A stretch of 64,000 nucleotides of DNA from an uncultured Alistipes sp. (GCA_944326855.1 CALVFO010000051.1:60863-124862), one strand, 5' to 3'. Positions 18,091 to 26,983 are shown, numbered from the stretch's first letter. Notes: generated from the letters alone by a model not told the origin. Translations and numbers: made by a program.

Positions 18091-19941
18091 TCACAAGGCG
18101 CGCGCCACGATTTCAGCCAAATCGTATACCGGCAGAGTCGCCTCCCGAGCGATTCCCTTTTTGCAGAGCGGACAGGCCGTGACGATACTGTCGGCTCCGG
18201 TAGCCGCCAACGCCATGGCCACCTGCTCGCCGATCCGACGTTGACCTTCGTCGTCGATGGCCGTGTTGGCCAGGCTCGATCCGCAACACAACGCATGTTC
18301 ACGGGTTTCGGCCGGTTCTTTCAGGACCCCCAACGCCGCGATCACTTCCCGCGGGGCTTCGTAAATACCGCTTCCGCGCCCCAGTTCACAAGGATCGTGA
18401 TAGGTAAACGTTTCCGAACCGGAACGGAGTTTCAGGCGCCCTTCGGCGAGCAACCGTTGCAGGTATTCCGAATGGTGCAGCACTTCGATGCCTTCCAGAG
18501 CGTAATCTTCCTTGAAAACTTTCAAACAGATGGGACAGGAAGTAACCAGCGTGGTAATGCCGTGTTGACGAAAGAGATTCTTGTTGAAATCCATCATTTT
18601 GCGAGCCGCATCCACCTCGCCCGAAAGTTTCAATGGACGCCCGCAACATACGCCTCCGTTTTTGTCGGCCCACCAAACCTCTTCGCCGGCAGCCGTGAAA
18701 ATCTGTTCCATCGCCCGCAGAATTTTTGGGGTCAACAGCGTCATGCACCCGGCAAAATAACCCACCTTGCCTTCTCCGGTCGAAAGATCCTTCCCCTGAA
18801 TATAGGCATAACGATTCGGGGAATCGGGATAGGCCCGTTTAACCCGACTGTTGAGACGCAGCGTGTTCTGTTCGATTCCGACCGGGCAGGCCTGTTGACA
18901 ACGGCCGCACATCAGGCAATTGTCGGCCACAGCGTCGGTCAGCCGACCGTAACGACGGTCACGCAGGAAATAAACCGACTGTACTCCCTGAATACCCGCT
19001 CCGCTCTGCAACTGACAGGGATCGATACAGATGCCGCAACGAGAACAGGCATCGACCTGAAAATGATCGAAAGAGGATTCTTTCTCTGCCGCCCTCAAAC
19101 CGGCATTGCGCAGAAAGATCAACGGAATTTCGGTGAAGATGTGCATGTAGCGCGAAAACGGCAACGCCACAAAGAAAACGCCCAAGGCAATGGAATAAAT
19201 CCACCAGGCCGTTAACTCGACATGTTGGGCCTCGATGATACGAGCCGGTAAAAAATCGGCCAACCACTGCCCGAGGCTGCCGGTCAGGAAGCTGCCGCAA
19301 CCGATACCGGGCGGAATCAACTGCGTATTCTCGCTCAGCGTCCAGACATAACCGCCGAATCGCCACACCTCGGCGCTGGTCAGACTCTCCGCCAACAGTC
19401 GGGCAGGGAAAATCAGCCACAGAGCCGTCAGGGCCACGCGGTCGCCGAGCATATGTTTGGTCGTTCGTTTCATCCCCATGATCCTCGAATACAGACGCTT
19501 GAAAAGGGCCAACACGACTCCGACGAGGATCAGCAACAGCAAAGCGTCCTTAATGAGTGAAAAATTGAAATTCCGCTCGAAGATGGGATGGACGTAATAC
19601 GAAAAGAAAATATCGACATACAAAGGCACGCTTTCGCCTTTGAAATAGACGAAGGTTTCGAGCCAACCTACCGAAATCAACAAAAACCACCCCAAGGCAA
19701 AACTGGTATGCATGTAACCCAGCAGCGGGTTGGTGCGCCAGATTTTACGGTGCAACAGGGATTCGTTGAAGATTTCGACCACGGATTTCCACGTGGCACG
19801 GGTGGGCAGCGAACGCCAGAAGAGCCGTTTCTGTTCCCGACTCAGCCCGATGAACCAGTAGATATACTTGCACAGCAGGGTGATCAGCAGAAAAAAGGCT
19901 CCGGCATAGAACGGCAGAACGAATAGTCTGAAATGTTCCAT
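18091..19941 (-). CDS. HdrE-HdrD-like fused membrane Fe-S oxidoreductase
   Basis: 616 residues. The N-terminal half (about 1-280) has five or six membrane helices of the NarI/HdrE/DsrM type; H78, H240 and H267 (the last in a 'PFSRYMH' context) are candidate haem-b ligands. Two [4Fe-4S] motifs follow: C299/302/305/309 and C342/345/348/352. Then come two complete CCG domains, C399-CCG(432-434)-C469-C472 and C518-CCG(552-554)-C590-C593, which in HdrB/HdrD hold noncubane [4Fe-4S] clusters. It probably exchanges electrons between menaquinone and the soluble Hdr subunits. It overlaps the preceding ferredoxin gene by one base. The substrate is unknown. Confidence 0.82.
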   Translation of the reverse strand: MEHFRLFVLPFYAGAFFLLITLLCKYIYWFIGLSREQKRLFWRSLPTRATWKSVVEIFNESLLHRKIWRTNPLLGYMHTSFALGWFLLISVGWLETFVYFKGESVPLYVDIFFSYYVHPIFERNFNFSLIKDALLLLILVGVVLALFKRLYSRIMGMKRTTKHMLGDRVALTALWLIFPARLLAESLTSAEVWRFGGYVWTLSENTQLIPPGIGCGSFLTGSLGQWLADFLPARIIEAQHVELTAWWIYSIALGVFFVALPFSRYMHIFTEIPLIFLRNAGLRAAEKESSFDHFQVDACSRCGICIDPCQLQSGAGIQGVQSVYFLRDRRYGRLTDAVADNCLMCGRCQQACPVGIEQNTLRLNSRVKRAYPDSPNRYAYIQGKDLSTGEGKVGYFAGCMTLLTPKILRAMEQIFTAAGEEVWWADKNGGVCCGRPLKLSGEVDAARKMMDFNKNLFRQHGITTLVTSCPICLKVFKEDYALEGIEVLHHSEYLQRLLAEGRLKLRSGSETFTYHDPCELGRGSGIYEAPREVIAALGVLKEPAETREHALCCGSSLANTAIDDEGQRRIGEQVAMALAATGADSIVTACPLCKKGIAREATLPVYDLAEIVARAL

Positions 19942-20276
19942 CAGCGCGAACGGTTAACTAAATGTTTTTTGAGGGTCAGCACGATCTGGCGGGTATTGAT
20001 TCCCCGCGGACAGGCCAGCCGACATTTTCCGCAAAGCATGCATTTTTCGAGCTCTTCGGCCATGCCCTGATACTCGCCCCGACGCACCAGGGTGTGTACC
20101 TTACGCAGGCTGAACGAGGTGAGGTTGGCGGCCGTACAGGTCGCCGTGCAGTTGCCGCAGGCGATACAGGTCTGCAACTCCGGATACTCGCGCAGGAGTT
20201 CCTGAGAGTAGCTCATGTCGTTGCGATCGATGTCGATCGACCGGGGACGACTGATCGAATATCCCCACGTGGTCAT
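19941..20276 (-). CDS. HdrC-like bis-[4Fe-4S] ferredoxin subunit (small)
   Basis: 111 residues with two ferredoxin motifs, CIACGNCTATC and CMLCGKCRLACP, spaced as in HdrC/QmoC electron-transfer subunits. There is no membrane segment. It overlaps the HdrA-like gene by 4 bp upstream and shares one base with the HdrED-like gene downstream, implying translational coupling and a fixed stoichiometry. It likely wires the flavoprotein to the membrane subunit. Confidence 0.82.
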   Translation of the reverse strand: MTTWGYSISRPRSIDIDRNDMSYSQELLREYPELQTCIACGNCTATCTAANLTSFSLRKVHTLVRRGEYQGMAEELEKCMLCGKCRLACPRGINTRQIVLTLKKHLVNRSR

Positions 20277-21295
20277 GACTTGGCGGCATTAAGGGTTTGA
20301 GCCACCTGGTAGGCGGCGGCGATGCCTTCGTTGATCGACTCCCCGATGTTTTTGGGTGCTGTCACCGTGCCGGCATAGAATAACCGGGGCGAGGAGGAGC
20401 GTACATTGCCGGAGAATTGATTCAGCGGACGAAGGAATCCGCTGGGATAGAGGTCAATGTTGTTGTTGCGGCCGAAAGCCACGTTACTCGACCCGGCCTG
20501 CATGCCCACCGCCAGGATCAACATGTCGACACTCATACGCAAGGGCCGTCCGATGAGCGTATCTTCGGCTTTGATATGAATGCGGTGATCGATGGTCGGA
20601 GAGGCTTCCGAGATGCGGCCTCGCACGAAATGGATGTTATACTGTTGCTGGGCCTGACGGTAGAGTTCTTCATACCCCGGTCCGAACATGCGCATATCCA
20701 TGTAGAAACTGAATATCTCGGCTCCGGGAATCTGTTGTTTGACCTCGATGGCTTGTTTGACGCCCGTGATGCAGCAAACCCGCGAGCAGTGCCGCTGATT
20801 GACTTTTTCGTCCCGGGAGCCTACACAGTGCAAAAAGGCCACGGTCTTCGGTTCCCGACCATCGGCCATCCGGACCCCGCCTTCCCGAAACATCCGTTCG
20901 ACGTCGACCGTCGTATAGACGTTGTCATAGAGACCGTAACCGTACTCTTCTTTGCGTTCGGCCGGAAAAATATCGAAGCCCGAAGCGACCACCACCGCTT
21001 CGGCATCCAAACGGCTGCCGTCGGAGAGAGTCACGCCCCGTCCCTGTTCCTCGATCTCGGACACCGTGGTGGAGGTCCTGACCTCCGAAGCGGTTTTTTC
21101 CACCCGTTTCAGCAGATCGCCGAGTACTTCCTGAGCGGGCGTCATGGTGGGAAACAGACGATCCCAGCGGCACAGCTTACCGCCCAACGAGGCTTCTTTC
21201 TCGATGATCACCGGTTTGAATCCCAGTTCGTCCAGGGTGATGGCCGTCTGCATGCCGGCGACTCCTCCTCCGATAATGATTACACGTCCTGTCAT
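20273..21295 (-). CDS. HdrA-like FAD oxidoreductase (short, QmoA-type)
   Basis: 340 residues. The FAD-binding GGGVAGMQ is at 9-16 and the second nucleotide-binding half is about 100-340. The conserved HdrA cysteines are present: CVGSRD (C157), then C170 and C174/C175. Unlike methanogen HdrA (about 650 residues) it lacks the N-terminal and C-terminal ferredoxin domains, resembling QmoA. In this family the flavin mediates electron transfer and sometimes bifurcation. A C-terminal 'YAGTVTAPKNIGESINEG' segment closes the FAD site. It sits between the HdrB-like and small HdrC-like genes. Confidence 0.85.
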   Translation of the reverse strand: MTGRVIIIGGGVAGMQTAITLDELGFKPVIIEKEASLGGKLCRWDRLFPTMTPAQEVLGDLLKRVEKTASEVRTSTTVSEIEEQGRGVTLSDGSRLDAEAVVVASGFDIFPAERKEEYGYGLYDNVYTTVDVERMFREGGVRMADGREPKTVAFLHCVGSRDEKVNQRHCSRVCCITGVKQAIEVKQQIPGAEIFSFYMDMRMFGPGYEELYRQAQQQYNIHFVRGRISEASPTIDHRIHIKAEDTLIGRPLRMSVDMLILAVGMQAGSSNVAFGRNNNIDLYPSGFLRPLNQFSGNVRSSSPRLFYAGTVTAPKNIGESINEGIAAAYQVAQTLNAAKS

Positions 21296-21316
21296 AGGTT
21301 TGCTTGGTTGCGAAAG

Positions 21317-22375
21317 TTATTTCGTATAGCAGCCGATGATCGAGTCCTCGGGCTTGCCGATGAATTTTCCGTTTTTACCCAGATACTTGGCACCCGGATC
21401 ATATTCGATTCCCATCTTGTCGAGCAAAGGTTCGACCGCAACCTGATGCAGCTGCAGGCCCAAATCCCAGGGATCGTAGCCCAACACCAATCCGGCCATT
21501 TCTTCGTAAGTCAGCACCGGAATCCCGTGCCCGTCCTGCCCGTAAAGCGTGCCCTCCATCTCCGAAATGGCATACTGCCAGCGATCGAGAAACATGGTGC
21601 ATCCCGGACAGTTCGCCACAATAAAATCGGGTTTATAGGGAGCCATCGATTCCAGTTTTTTCTTGGAATTGGCGACCGGACAGCCCCGATTGGCCTGAAC
21701 CAGGTAGTTGCGAAACCCGAATCCGCAGCAATGACGCCGTTCGGGATAATCGATACACTCACCGCCCCAGGCTTCGACCATTCCCGAAAGAACATAAGGA
21801 AACTCCGAGCCGCCCACACCCACTTTCGGGAAAATCTTGGCATAATGACATCCGATATGATCGACCACTTTCAAGGGTTCACCCGTCTGAGCATTGATCA
21901 GTTTGTGTTTGGCCTGAGCCGCGATCTGATGGCGGTGGTGAAACATAACGTCCGACGTATGGGCCAGATTCTTGGGTTTCTTGAATTCGCGACCCGTCGC
22001 TTTATACAGGTATTCATGAGCCTTTTCTTCCTGTTCCGGGAAGTCGTGCCACATCTCCAGGGCCTCGGAATAGATCCCGAACGAGGTAATGCACGAAGAG
22101 ACGAAATTTTCGTATCCGGCCTCGGTCATCAGGGAAAACTGACGGGCCACGACGGTCATGATCGTATCCAGCGGCACAATATCGGAGTGATAACCGATCC
22201 CGGTACAGGAGGTATGGCGGGCGTCATCCAACACATCGCGACCGAGGTCGTTGCCCAGAATATGGAGAAAAGCCGCTTCGGAACCCGGGAAAAAGTTCTG
22301 ACGGATGCAACTGCGGGCATAGTAATAGTGGTCGTCCGCAATATCTTTCTGGTATTCTTTCCAAGTGATTTTCAT
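21317..22375 (-). CDS. HdrB-like CCG-domain protein with degenerate N-terminal site
   Basis: 352 residues with two CCG-type halves. The C-terminal half is complete (C176, C216-C217-G, C256, C259) and should bind a noncubane [4Fe-4S] cluster. The N-terminal half keeps C23, C57 and C95, but the CCG reads C57-T-G and the final CxxC reads C95-I-T-S98, so two of five ligands are missing. In methanogen HdrB both sites carry clusters and act on the disulfide. It is 9 bp from the HdrC-like gene upstream and 21 bp from HdrA-like downstream. Confidence 0.82.
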   Translation of the reverse strand: MKITWKEYQKDIADDHYYYARSCIRQNFFPGSEAAFLHILGNDLGRDVLDDARHTSCTGIGYHSDIVPLDTIMTVVARQFSLMTEAGYENFVSSCITSFGIYSEALEMWHDFPEQEEKAHEYLYKATGREFKKPKNLAHTSDVMFHHRHQIAAQAKHKLINAQTGEPLKVVDHIGCHYAKIFPKVGVGGSEFPYVLSGMVEAWGGECIDYPERRHCCGFGFRNYLVQANRGCPVANSKKKLESMAPYKPDFIVANCPGCTMFLDRWQYAISEMEGTLYGQDGHGIPVLTYEEMAGLVLGYDPWDLGLQLHQVAVEPLLDKMGIEYDPGAKYLGKNGKFIGKPEDSIIGCYTK

Positions 22376-22384
22376 AACTTCCGA

Positions 22385-23080
22385 TTATTGATGGGTTCCG
22401 TTGTCGGCCGTATAGATATGATGGAAATATTCATCGTCAGCCCCTTCGAAACCCATCTCGATGGCTTTCTGCTCGGAACATTTTTCCAGGTTGTCGAAGA
22501 ATTCGTCGCATCCGGTCACTTTCAGAATGCTGTGCAGTTCGGCCATACTCTGATCGTCGATTTTTCGTACGGCTCCCGGTCCTTCCTGACGATAGTTGTC
22601 TCCGAAGCGCTCGAAGACATCCCGATCATGTTCGTATATCCATTTCCAGACGGGCCCCTGTTCCGGATGCATTTCCGGATCGATCAGTTCAGGCATCAGA
22701 CAATACCCCGTATTGACGATATTGTGTCCGATGGTGCGTTTCAGGGCCAGTTGCTGGCGTCCCTTTTCGCTGTAAACGAAAAATCCCAGCCGCTGAGAGA
22801 GGCTTCGCAAGGATTGGATGATATAAGCCGGAGTATTGCCTCTCGGACAGCGAGGACGGCAGGACATGCACTCGCCGCAATACCAAATGGTATCGCTTTT
22901 GAGCAGTTCCTCGATGGCCCGATCATCCTGGGTTTGGACGGTATCGACGATCTGACGGGGATCGTAATTGTAAAATTCGGCCGACGGACACACTCCGGTA
23001 CAGATGCCGCAGTTCATACAGGCGGTCAGGCCCTCTTTCATGCGCACATCCTCCATCAGCATATTGAAATATTTCCCCAT
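22385..23080 (-). CDS. HdrC-like 4Fe-4S dicluster protein (large)
   Basis: 231 residues from ATG 23080. This start is chosen over an ATG at 23113 because an AAGGAG ribosome-binding site lies 6-7 nt upstream and the -7 box at 23116 leaves no leader for the longer form. The ferredoxin motifs CMNCGICTGVCP and CGECMSCRPRCP lie in the first 80 residues. The C-terminal 140 residues are a family-specific helical region rich in acidic residues with two isolated cysteines. First gene of the five-gene operon. A second HdrC-type protein occurs later in the same operon, so the two are not redundant copies of one gene. Confidence 0.8.
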   Translation of the reverse strand: MGKYFNMLMEDVRMKEGLTACMNCGICTGVCPSAEFYNYDPRQIVDTVQTQDDRAIEELLKSDTIWYCGECMSCRPRCPRGNTPAYIIQSLRSLSQRLGFFVYSEKGRQQLALKRTIGHNIVNTGYCLMPELIDPEMHPEQGPVWKWIYEHDRDVFERFGDNYRQEGPGAVRKIDDQSMAELHSILKVTGCDEFFDNLEKCSEQKAIEMGFEGADDEYFHHIYTADNGTHQ

Positions 23081-23115
23081 GGCGGTCTCCTTAATGGATA
23101 CAGTTTTCAACATAA

Positions 23116-23123
23116 CAAAAGTA
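23116..23123 (-). promoter_or_regulatory. -7 box of the Hdr-like operon
   Basis: Minus-strand TACTTTTG, a perfect TAnnTTTG, 35 bp before the chosen ATG. A TTG lies 12 nt upstream, closer than the usual 18-20. Confidence 0.55.
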
Positions 23124-23273
23124 CGAATCCCGTTCCAAGGTACGATAGGGATGAAGACGTATTTTGGATAAGTATAAATACGTATTCCCTGTCAGCAAGA
23201 AATTTTAAATCCTGATTTTCTGTCGGATAGCAAAACCTGTCCGAGACACGGCGAGAATCTGAAGGGATTTGCT

Positions 23274-23281
23274 TACCTTTG
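23274..23281 (+). promoter_or_regulatory. -7 box for folE
   Basis: TACCTTTG 19 bp before the folE ATG, without a good TTG at -33. The roughly 150 bp between this and the opposing box form a divergent promoter region shared with the Hdr-like operon. Confidence 0.55.
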
Positions 23282-23300
23282 TCTCTCCAACCTCGATACC

Positions 23301-23897
23301 ATGAAACCAAATTACGAGCTTCAAGAAAGCTACGATGCGGAAAAAATCGCCCGTCTGTCGGAGCACTACCGCGAGATACTGACCCTGCTGGGCGAAGATC
23401 CCACGCGGGAAGGATTGTTGAAAACGCCCGAACGGATGGCCAAAGCCATGTGTTTTCTGACGCAGGGTTATGTTCAGAATCCCGTCGACATTTTACTGTC
23501 GGCCAAATTCACCGAAGAATATAAACAAATGGTGGTCGTTAAAGACATCGAGTTGTACTCGATGTGCGAACATCATCTGTTGCCGTTTTACGGCAAAGCC
23601 CATGTCGCTTACGTTCCCAACGGCTATATCACCGGTTTGTCGAAAATCGCCCGGGTCGTAGAAGCCTTTGCCCGTCGGTTACAGGTACAGGAACGGCTGA
23701 CCGTTCAGATTCGCGACTGCATTCAGGAGGCACTCGATCCGCTGGGCGTAGCCGTCGTAATCGAGGCCAACCACATGTGCATGCAGATGCGCGGGGTGCA
23801 GAAACAACACTCGGTCACCACGACCTCGGCTTTCACGGGCATCTTCCTGTCTCAGATACAGACCCGTCAGGAATTCATGCACCTGATCGGACAATAA
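23301..23897 (+). CDS. folE: GTP cyclohydrolase I
   Basis: 198 residues. It converts GTP to 7,8-dihydroneopterin triphosphate, the first step of folate synthesis. [10 protein letters not shown] (C89, H91, H92) contains the zinc ligand and active-site histidine, and the second zinc cysteine is in the NHMCMQMRG block at about 157-165. [13 protein letters not shown] is the conserved substrate-binding helix. Divergent from the Hdr-like operon, with a strong bidirectional terminator downstream. Confidence 0.96.
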   Translation: MKPNYELQESYDAEKIARLSEHYREILTLLGEDPTREGLLKTPERMAKAMCFLTQGYVQNPVDILLSAKFTEEYKQMVVVKDIELYSMCEHHLLPFYGKAHVAYVPNGYITGLSKIARVVEAFARRLQVQERLTVQIRDCIQEALDPLGVAVVIEANHMCMQMRGVQKQHSVTTTSAFTGIFLSQIQTRQEFMHLIGQ

Positions 23898-23925
23898 GAG
23901 CCGGACTCCCGTTCCGATGCCCTCT

Positions 23926-23973
23926 AACGAAAAGCGGATCGTCTCCTTCCGGAAATGATCCGCTTTTCGTTTT
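23926..23973. terminator. Bidirectional terminator between folE and the acetyltransferase gene
   Basis: AACGAAAAGCGGATC pairs with GATCCGCTTTTCGTT (15 bp) around a 16-nt loop, followed by T residues on the plus strand. Confidence 0.85.
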
Positions 23974-24487
23974 ATGGTTCCAGCATCAGCTGCCAATCAC
24001 CGACATCGAGCCAGGTTCCGAACTTTCGTCCGACCTCCCGGAAATGAGAAACCTGCTGAAAGCCCAAATGTTCATGCAAACGTACGCTGCGCGGATTGGG
24101 CAAGGTGATGCAGGCGATCAGAGCATGTACCTTCTGGCGATCGATCGAATGCAACAATCTCTCGTACAAGGCCATTCCCCGGCCTCCCGCCACATAGTCG
24201 GAAGCCAGATAAATGGTCGTTTCCAGGGTGGCTCCATAGGCGGCACGAGTTTTCCAGGGGTGCACATAGCAGAATCCGACGACCCGTCCGTTTTCCTCCC
24301 CCACCCAGAAAGGCAACCCGGCATCGAGCACCTCGACGATTCTCCGCTGCATCGCATCCGGCGACAACGGTTCGATTTCGAACGAGTACACCGTATGTTG
24401 TACATAATAATTATAAATGTCACAAAGGGCCGGTGCATCCTGCAACCCGACCGGACGAATTTTCATGGTCGTTGTATCGTTCATCAT
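23972..24487 (-). CDS. GNAT acetyltransferase, phosphinothricin acetyltransferase-like
   Basis: 171 residues of one GNAT fold. The N-terminal pattern 'IRP....D...L..IYNYYV..T...FE' and the mid-protein 'VGFCYVHPWK.R.AY..T.E..IY' are typical of the PAT/ArsN group that N-acetylates phosphinothricin, methionine sulfoximine or related amino acids. The acetyl-CoA loop is around residues 100-112. The real substrate cannot be read from sequence. The start may be M7 instead of M1. Confidence 0.82.
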   Translation of the reverse strand: MMNDTTTMKIRPVGLQDAPALCDIYNYYVQHTVYSFEIEPLSPDAMQRRIVEVLDAGLPFWVGEENGRVVGFCYVHPWKTRAAYGATLETTIYLASDYVAGGRGMALYERLLHSIDRQKVHALIACITLPNPRSVRLHEHLGFQQVSHFREVGRKFGTWLDVGDWQLMLEP

Positions 24488-24886
24488 TCCCGAAAATAAA
24501 CGTGATTTTTTCTATTTCCGATCCGCTTCGTTGTCCGCACGATTTTCCCCAAACAGACCCGATCACTCCACAAATCGCTCCCGGAGCGGCAAAAGGTCGA
24601 TAATCCGTCCCGCACAATCCATTTCTCCTTCCGACATCCGGTCTGCTTACCGAGACCACGGGCCTGTCGAAAACCCCGACGGTAAAACAAATCTCCATCA
24701 TGCCCCCGAATTTTTCCCGATCCGGTGGCACGAATGTAACCATTAATCGGCTCCGATGTATCATCTGCTCCCAATACCTCGAAAAAAATCGAAATTCTTT
24801 CGTTTCCTTCCCTCGATCGACATCCCGAACCCGAACTTTTTCGTACCTTTATCCGCATTTGTAATCCTTCTAACTGTTCGGACACC
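24488..24886. other. Intergenic region without a recognisable gene
   Basis: Divergent region between the acetyltransferase and the glycerophosphodiesterase. The only open frames are basic or cysteine/arginine-rich shadows without family resemblance. A TACCTTTA box at 24844-24851 (one mismatch) could serve the diesterase gene, and a minus-strand TATTTTCG at about 24490-24497 could serve the acetyltransferase. I see no RNA structure I can support. Confidence 0.4.
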
Positions 24887-25681
24887 ATGAAAATTCAGTC
24901 GCTATTGATTTTCGGTCTATGGGGTTTGCTCGGTTTCCATACTTCCCTCGACGCACAACCTCAAGTCATCGCTCACCGGGGTTATTGGCAATGCGACGGT
25001 TCGGCTCAAAATTCACTCGCCTCGTTGAAAGCGGCCGACCGTATCGGCGCATTCGGTTCGGAATGCGACATTTATTTATGCGCCGACGGAGAATTGATGG
25101 TATTCCATGATCCCGACATCACGATCGACCGCCAGAAAATAAGCCTCGAAAACTCTTCTTCGGCCATACTGAAAAATTACCCGTTGAAAAACGGAGAAAC
25201 GATGCCTTCGTTCGACCAATACCTCGCGACCCTGAAACAATGCCGAACGACCCGTTTGATCATTGAGTTGAAATCCATTGCCCTGACCGAAGCCCGGCAA
25301 ACCGAACTGGCCCGAAAAACCCTCGACAAGGTACGACAGGCCGGATTGGAAGATCGCGTCGAATACATCGCTTTCAGTCTTTATCTGTGCCAGGAGCTCC
25401 ACCGTCTGGATCCTCAGGCGCAGGTTGCCTACCTGAACGGTGATTTGAGTCCCCGGCAGATCAAGAAACGGGGGCTGACCGGTCTGGATTATCACATGGA
25501 TGTATTCCGATCCCACCCTCGATGGATCCGGCAAGCCCGAAAATTGGGTCTAAGAACCAACGTATGGACGGTCAACGAAACGGACGACCTGCGTTATTTT
25601 ATCGATCAACAAGTGGATTATATTTCCACCGACCAACCCGAACGGCTGCAACGCCTGCTCAAAGAGAGGCTTTCTCAATAA
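24887..25681 (+). CDS. Secreted glycerophosphodiester phosphodiesterase
   Basis: 264 residues with a signal peptide (hydrophobic 5-18, cleavage near LDAQ). The GDPD TIM barrel starts with the catalytic HRG (H30-R31), metal ligands E59 and D61 in SECDIYL, and H74 in FHDP. 'IIELKS' and the C-terminal 'NVWTVNE' and 'D.I.TD.P' blocks complete the fold. It hydrolyses glycerophosphodiesters to glycerol 3-phosphate and an alcohol in the periplasm or outside. A secreted phosphatase and a cyclophilin lipoprotein follow on the same strand. Confidence 0.9.
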   Translation: MKIQSLLIFGLWGLLGFHTSLDAQPQVIAHRGYWQCDGSAQNSLASLKAADRIGAFGSECDIYLCADGELMVFHDPDITIDRQKISLENSSSAILKNYPLKNGETMPSFDQYLATLKQCRTTRLIIELKSIALTEARQTELARKTLDKVRQAGLEDRVEYIAFSLYLCQELHRLDPQAQVAYLNGDLSPRQIKKRGLTGLDYHMDVFRSHPRWIRQARKLGLRTNVWTVNETDDLRYFIDQQVDYISTDQPERLQRLLKERLSQ

Positions 25682-25806
25682 ACAGGCTGCGCGCCGTATT
25701 CAGGGAAGCTGTTCTTGTCGATTTCCCTCATCCAAACGGGCCGACCTTTGAACCCCTGATGGAGGACTCAAAATAGACTTTGAAATTGAACCGATTACGA
25801 AACAAT

Positions 25807-26979
25807 ATGAAAAAACAACTGCTTTGCGCCATAGCGTTGCTGATGAGCGCACATCTTGTCGCGCAGGAAGAGTTTAAAATCATCTGCGGACCTTACCTGC
25901 AGAACATGCAGGAAGATGAAGTAACCGTCATGTGGATCACCAACCGCGATGCCGTCGGTTGGGTAGAGATCGCCCCCGACGATTCGGTCCACTTTTACGC
26001 CGAAACCCGTCCTGCTTTCTACCAAAGCATCAACGGGCGTAAAACGATCGGGCGGCTTCACCGGGTTCGGGTCAGCGGGCTCGAAGCGGGAACCAGCTAT
26101 CGGTACCGCGTCATCTCCCGGGAAGTAACCCGTAACGAAGACTATTTCGTTCAATACGGCCAGGCTGTCGGCAGCGACGTATTCCTTCACGCCCCCTATC
26201 GCTTCACCACGTTTGAATCCGATCCATCATCCGTCCGATGCACAATCGTCAATGACATCCACGGCAAAAACGACCTGCAAAAAGCGTTGCTGAGCCGTGT
26301 ACCCGATTCAGCAACCGATTTCGTCTTCTTCAACGGAGACATGGCCAACCACCTCTCTTCCGAACAACAGATCGTGGATGATTTTCTGAAAACCGCTTCC
26401 GAAACGTTTGCGGCCGAGACTCCGTTTTTCTTTTCGCGCGGCAATCACGAAACCCGGGGACGTCTCGCCTACGAATTTCTGAATTATTTCCCGACACCGT
26501 CCGGACGTCCTTATTATACGTTTCAGAACGGCCCGGCCTATTTCATCGTTTTGGACGGCGGGGAAGACAAACCCGACAACGACATCGAATACCACGGATT
26601 GGGAGACTATGACCGCTACCGGGACGAAGAAGCTCGTTGGTTGCAGGAGATCGTACAGAGCGAAGCGTTCCGGCAGGCTGCCTTCCGTATCGTTCTGATG
26701 CACGTCACTCCGGTCAACGACTCCTGGCACGGAGCGCTGGAGACCCGACAGAAGTTCGTACCGATCCTCAACGGACACGGCATCGATCTGATGCTCTGCG
26801 GGCACACTCATCAGGCCTATTATGCCCCGGCCGGAGAGAACGGTTGCGATTTTCCACTGCTGATCAACGCCCCCGACCAGGCGGTCGATCTCGACATTTC
26901 GGATCGACAATTAACGCTGACGGTCCGCGACTCTCAACACCGAACGATCAAAACCTTGAACTTCCCGACCAAAAAATAA
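25807..26979 (+). CDS. Secreted metallophosphoesterase (purple-acid-phosphatase-like)
   Basis: 390 residues from ATG 25807; an in-frame start at 25780 would precede the signal peptide. After the signal (cleavage near LVAQ), residues about 25-135 form an Fn3-like purple-acid-phosphatase N-domain ('GPYLQN....VMWIT'). The calcineurin-type site follows: NDIHG, NGDMANH, RGNHE, the MHVTP region and CGHTHQ. It probably releases phosphate from phosphomonoesters outside the cytoplasm. The gap to the diesterase upstream is 125 bp. The cyclophilin gene starts 4 bp after its stop, so those two are cotranscribed. Confidence 0.88.
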   Translation: MKKQLLCAIALLMSAHLVAQEEFKIICGPYLQNMQEDEVTVMWITNRDAVGWVEIAPDDSVHFYAETRPAFYQSINGRKTIGRLHRVRVSGLEAGTSYRYRVISREVTRNEDYFVQYGQAVGSDVFLHAPYRFTTFESDPSSVRCTIVNDIHGKNDLQKALLSRVPDSATDFVFFNGDMANHLSSEQQIVDDFLKTASETFAAETPFFFSRGNHETRGRLAYEFLNYFPTPSGRPYYTFQNGPAYFIVLDGGEDKPDNDIEYHGLGDYDRYRDEEARWLQEIVQSEAFRQAAFRIVLMHVTPVNDSWHGALETRQKFVPILNGHGIDLMLCGHTHQAYYAPAGENGCDFPLLINAPDQAVDLDISDRQLTLTVRDSQHRTIKTLNFPTKK

Positions 26980-26983
26980 AACC

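Noticed and set aside
20417-23215. A 932-codon open frame on the plus strand across the Hdr-like operon
   Set aside because: It is antisense to genes with clear Fe-S and FAD motifs, has no family resemblance and no promoter. GC and codon bias commonly leave such antisense frames open.
24484-24888. A 134-codon minus-strand frame in the gap before the glycerophosphodiesterase
   Set aside because: Basic, charged and Arg/Gly-rich, no domain, no promoter box; it overlaps the acetyltransferase start region.
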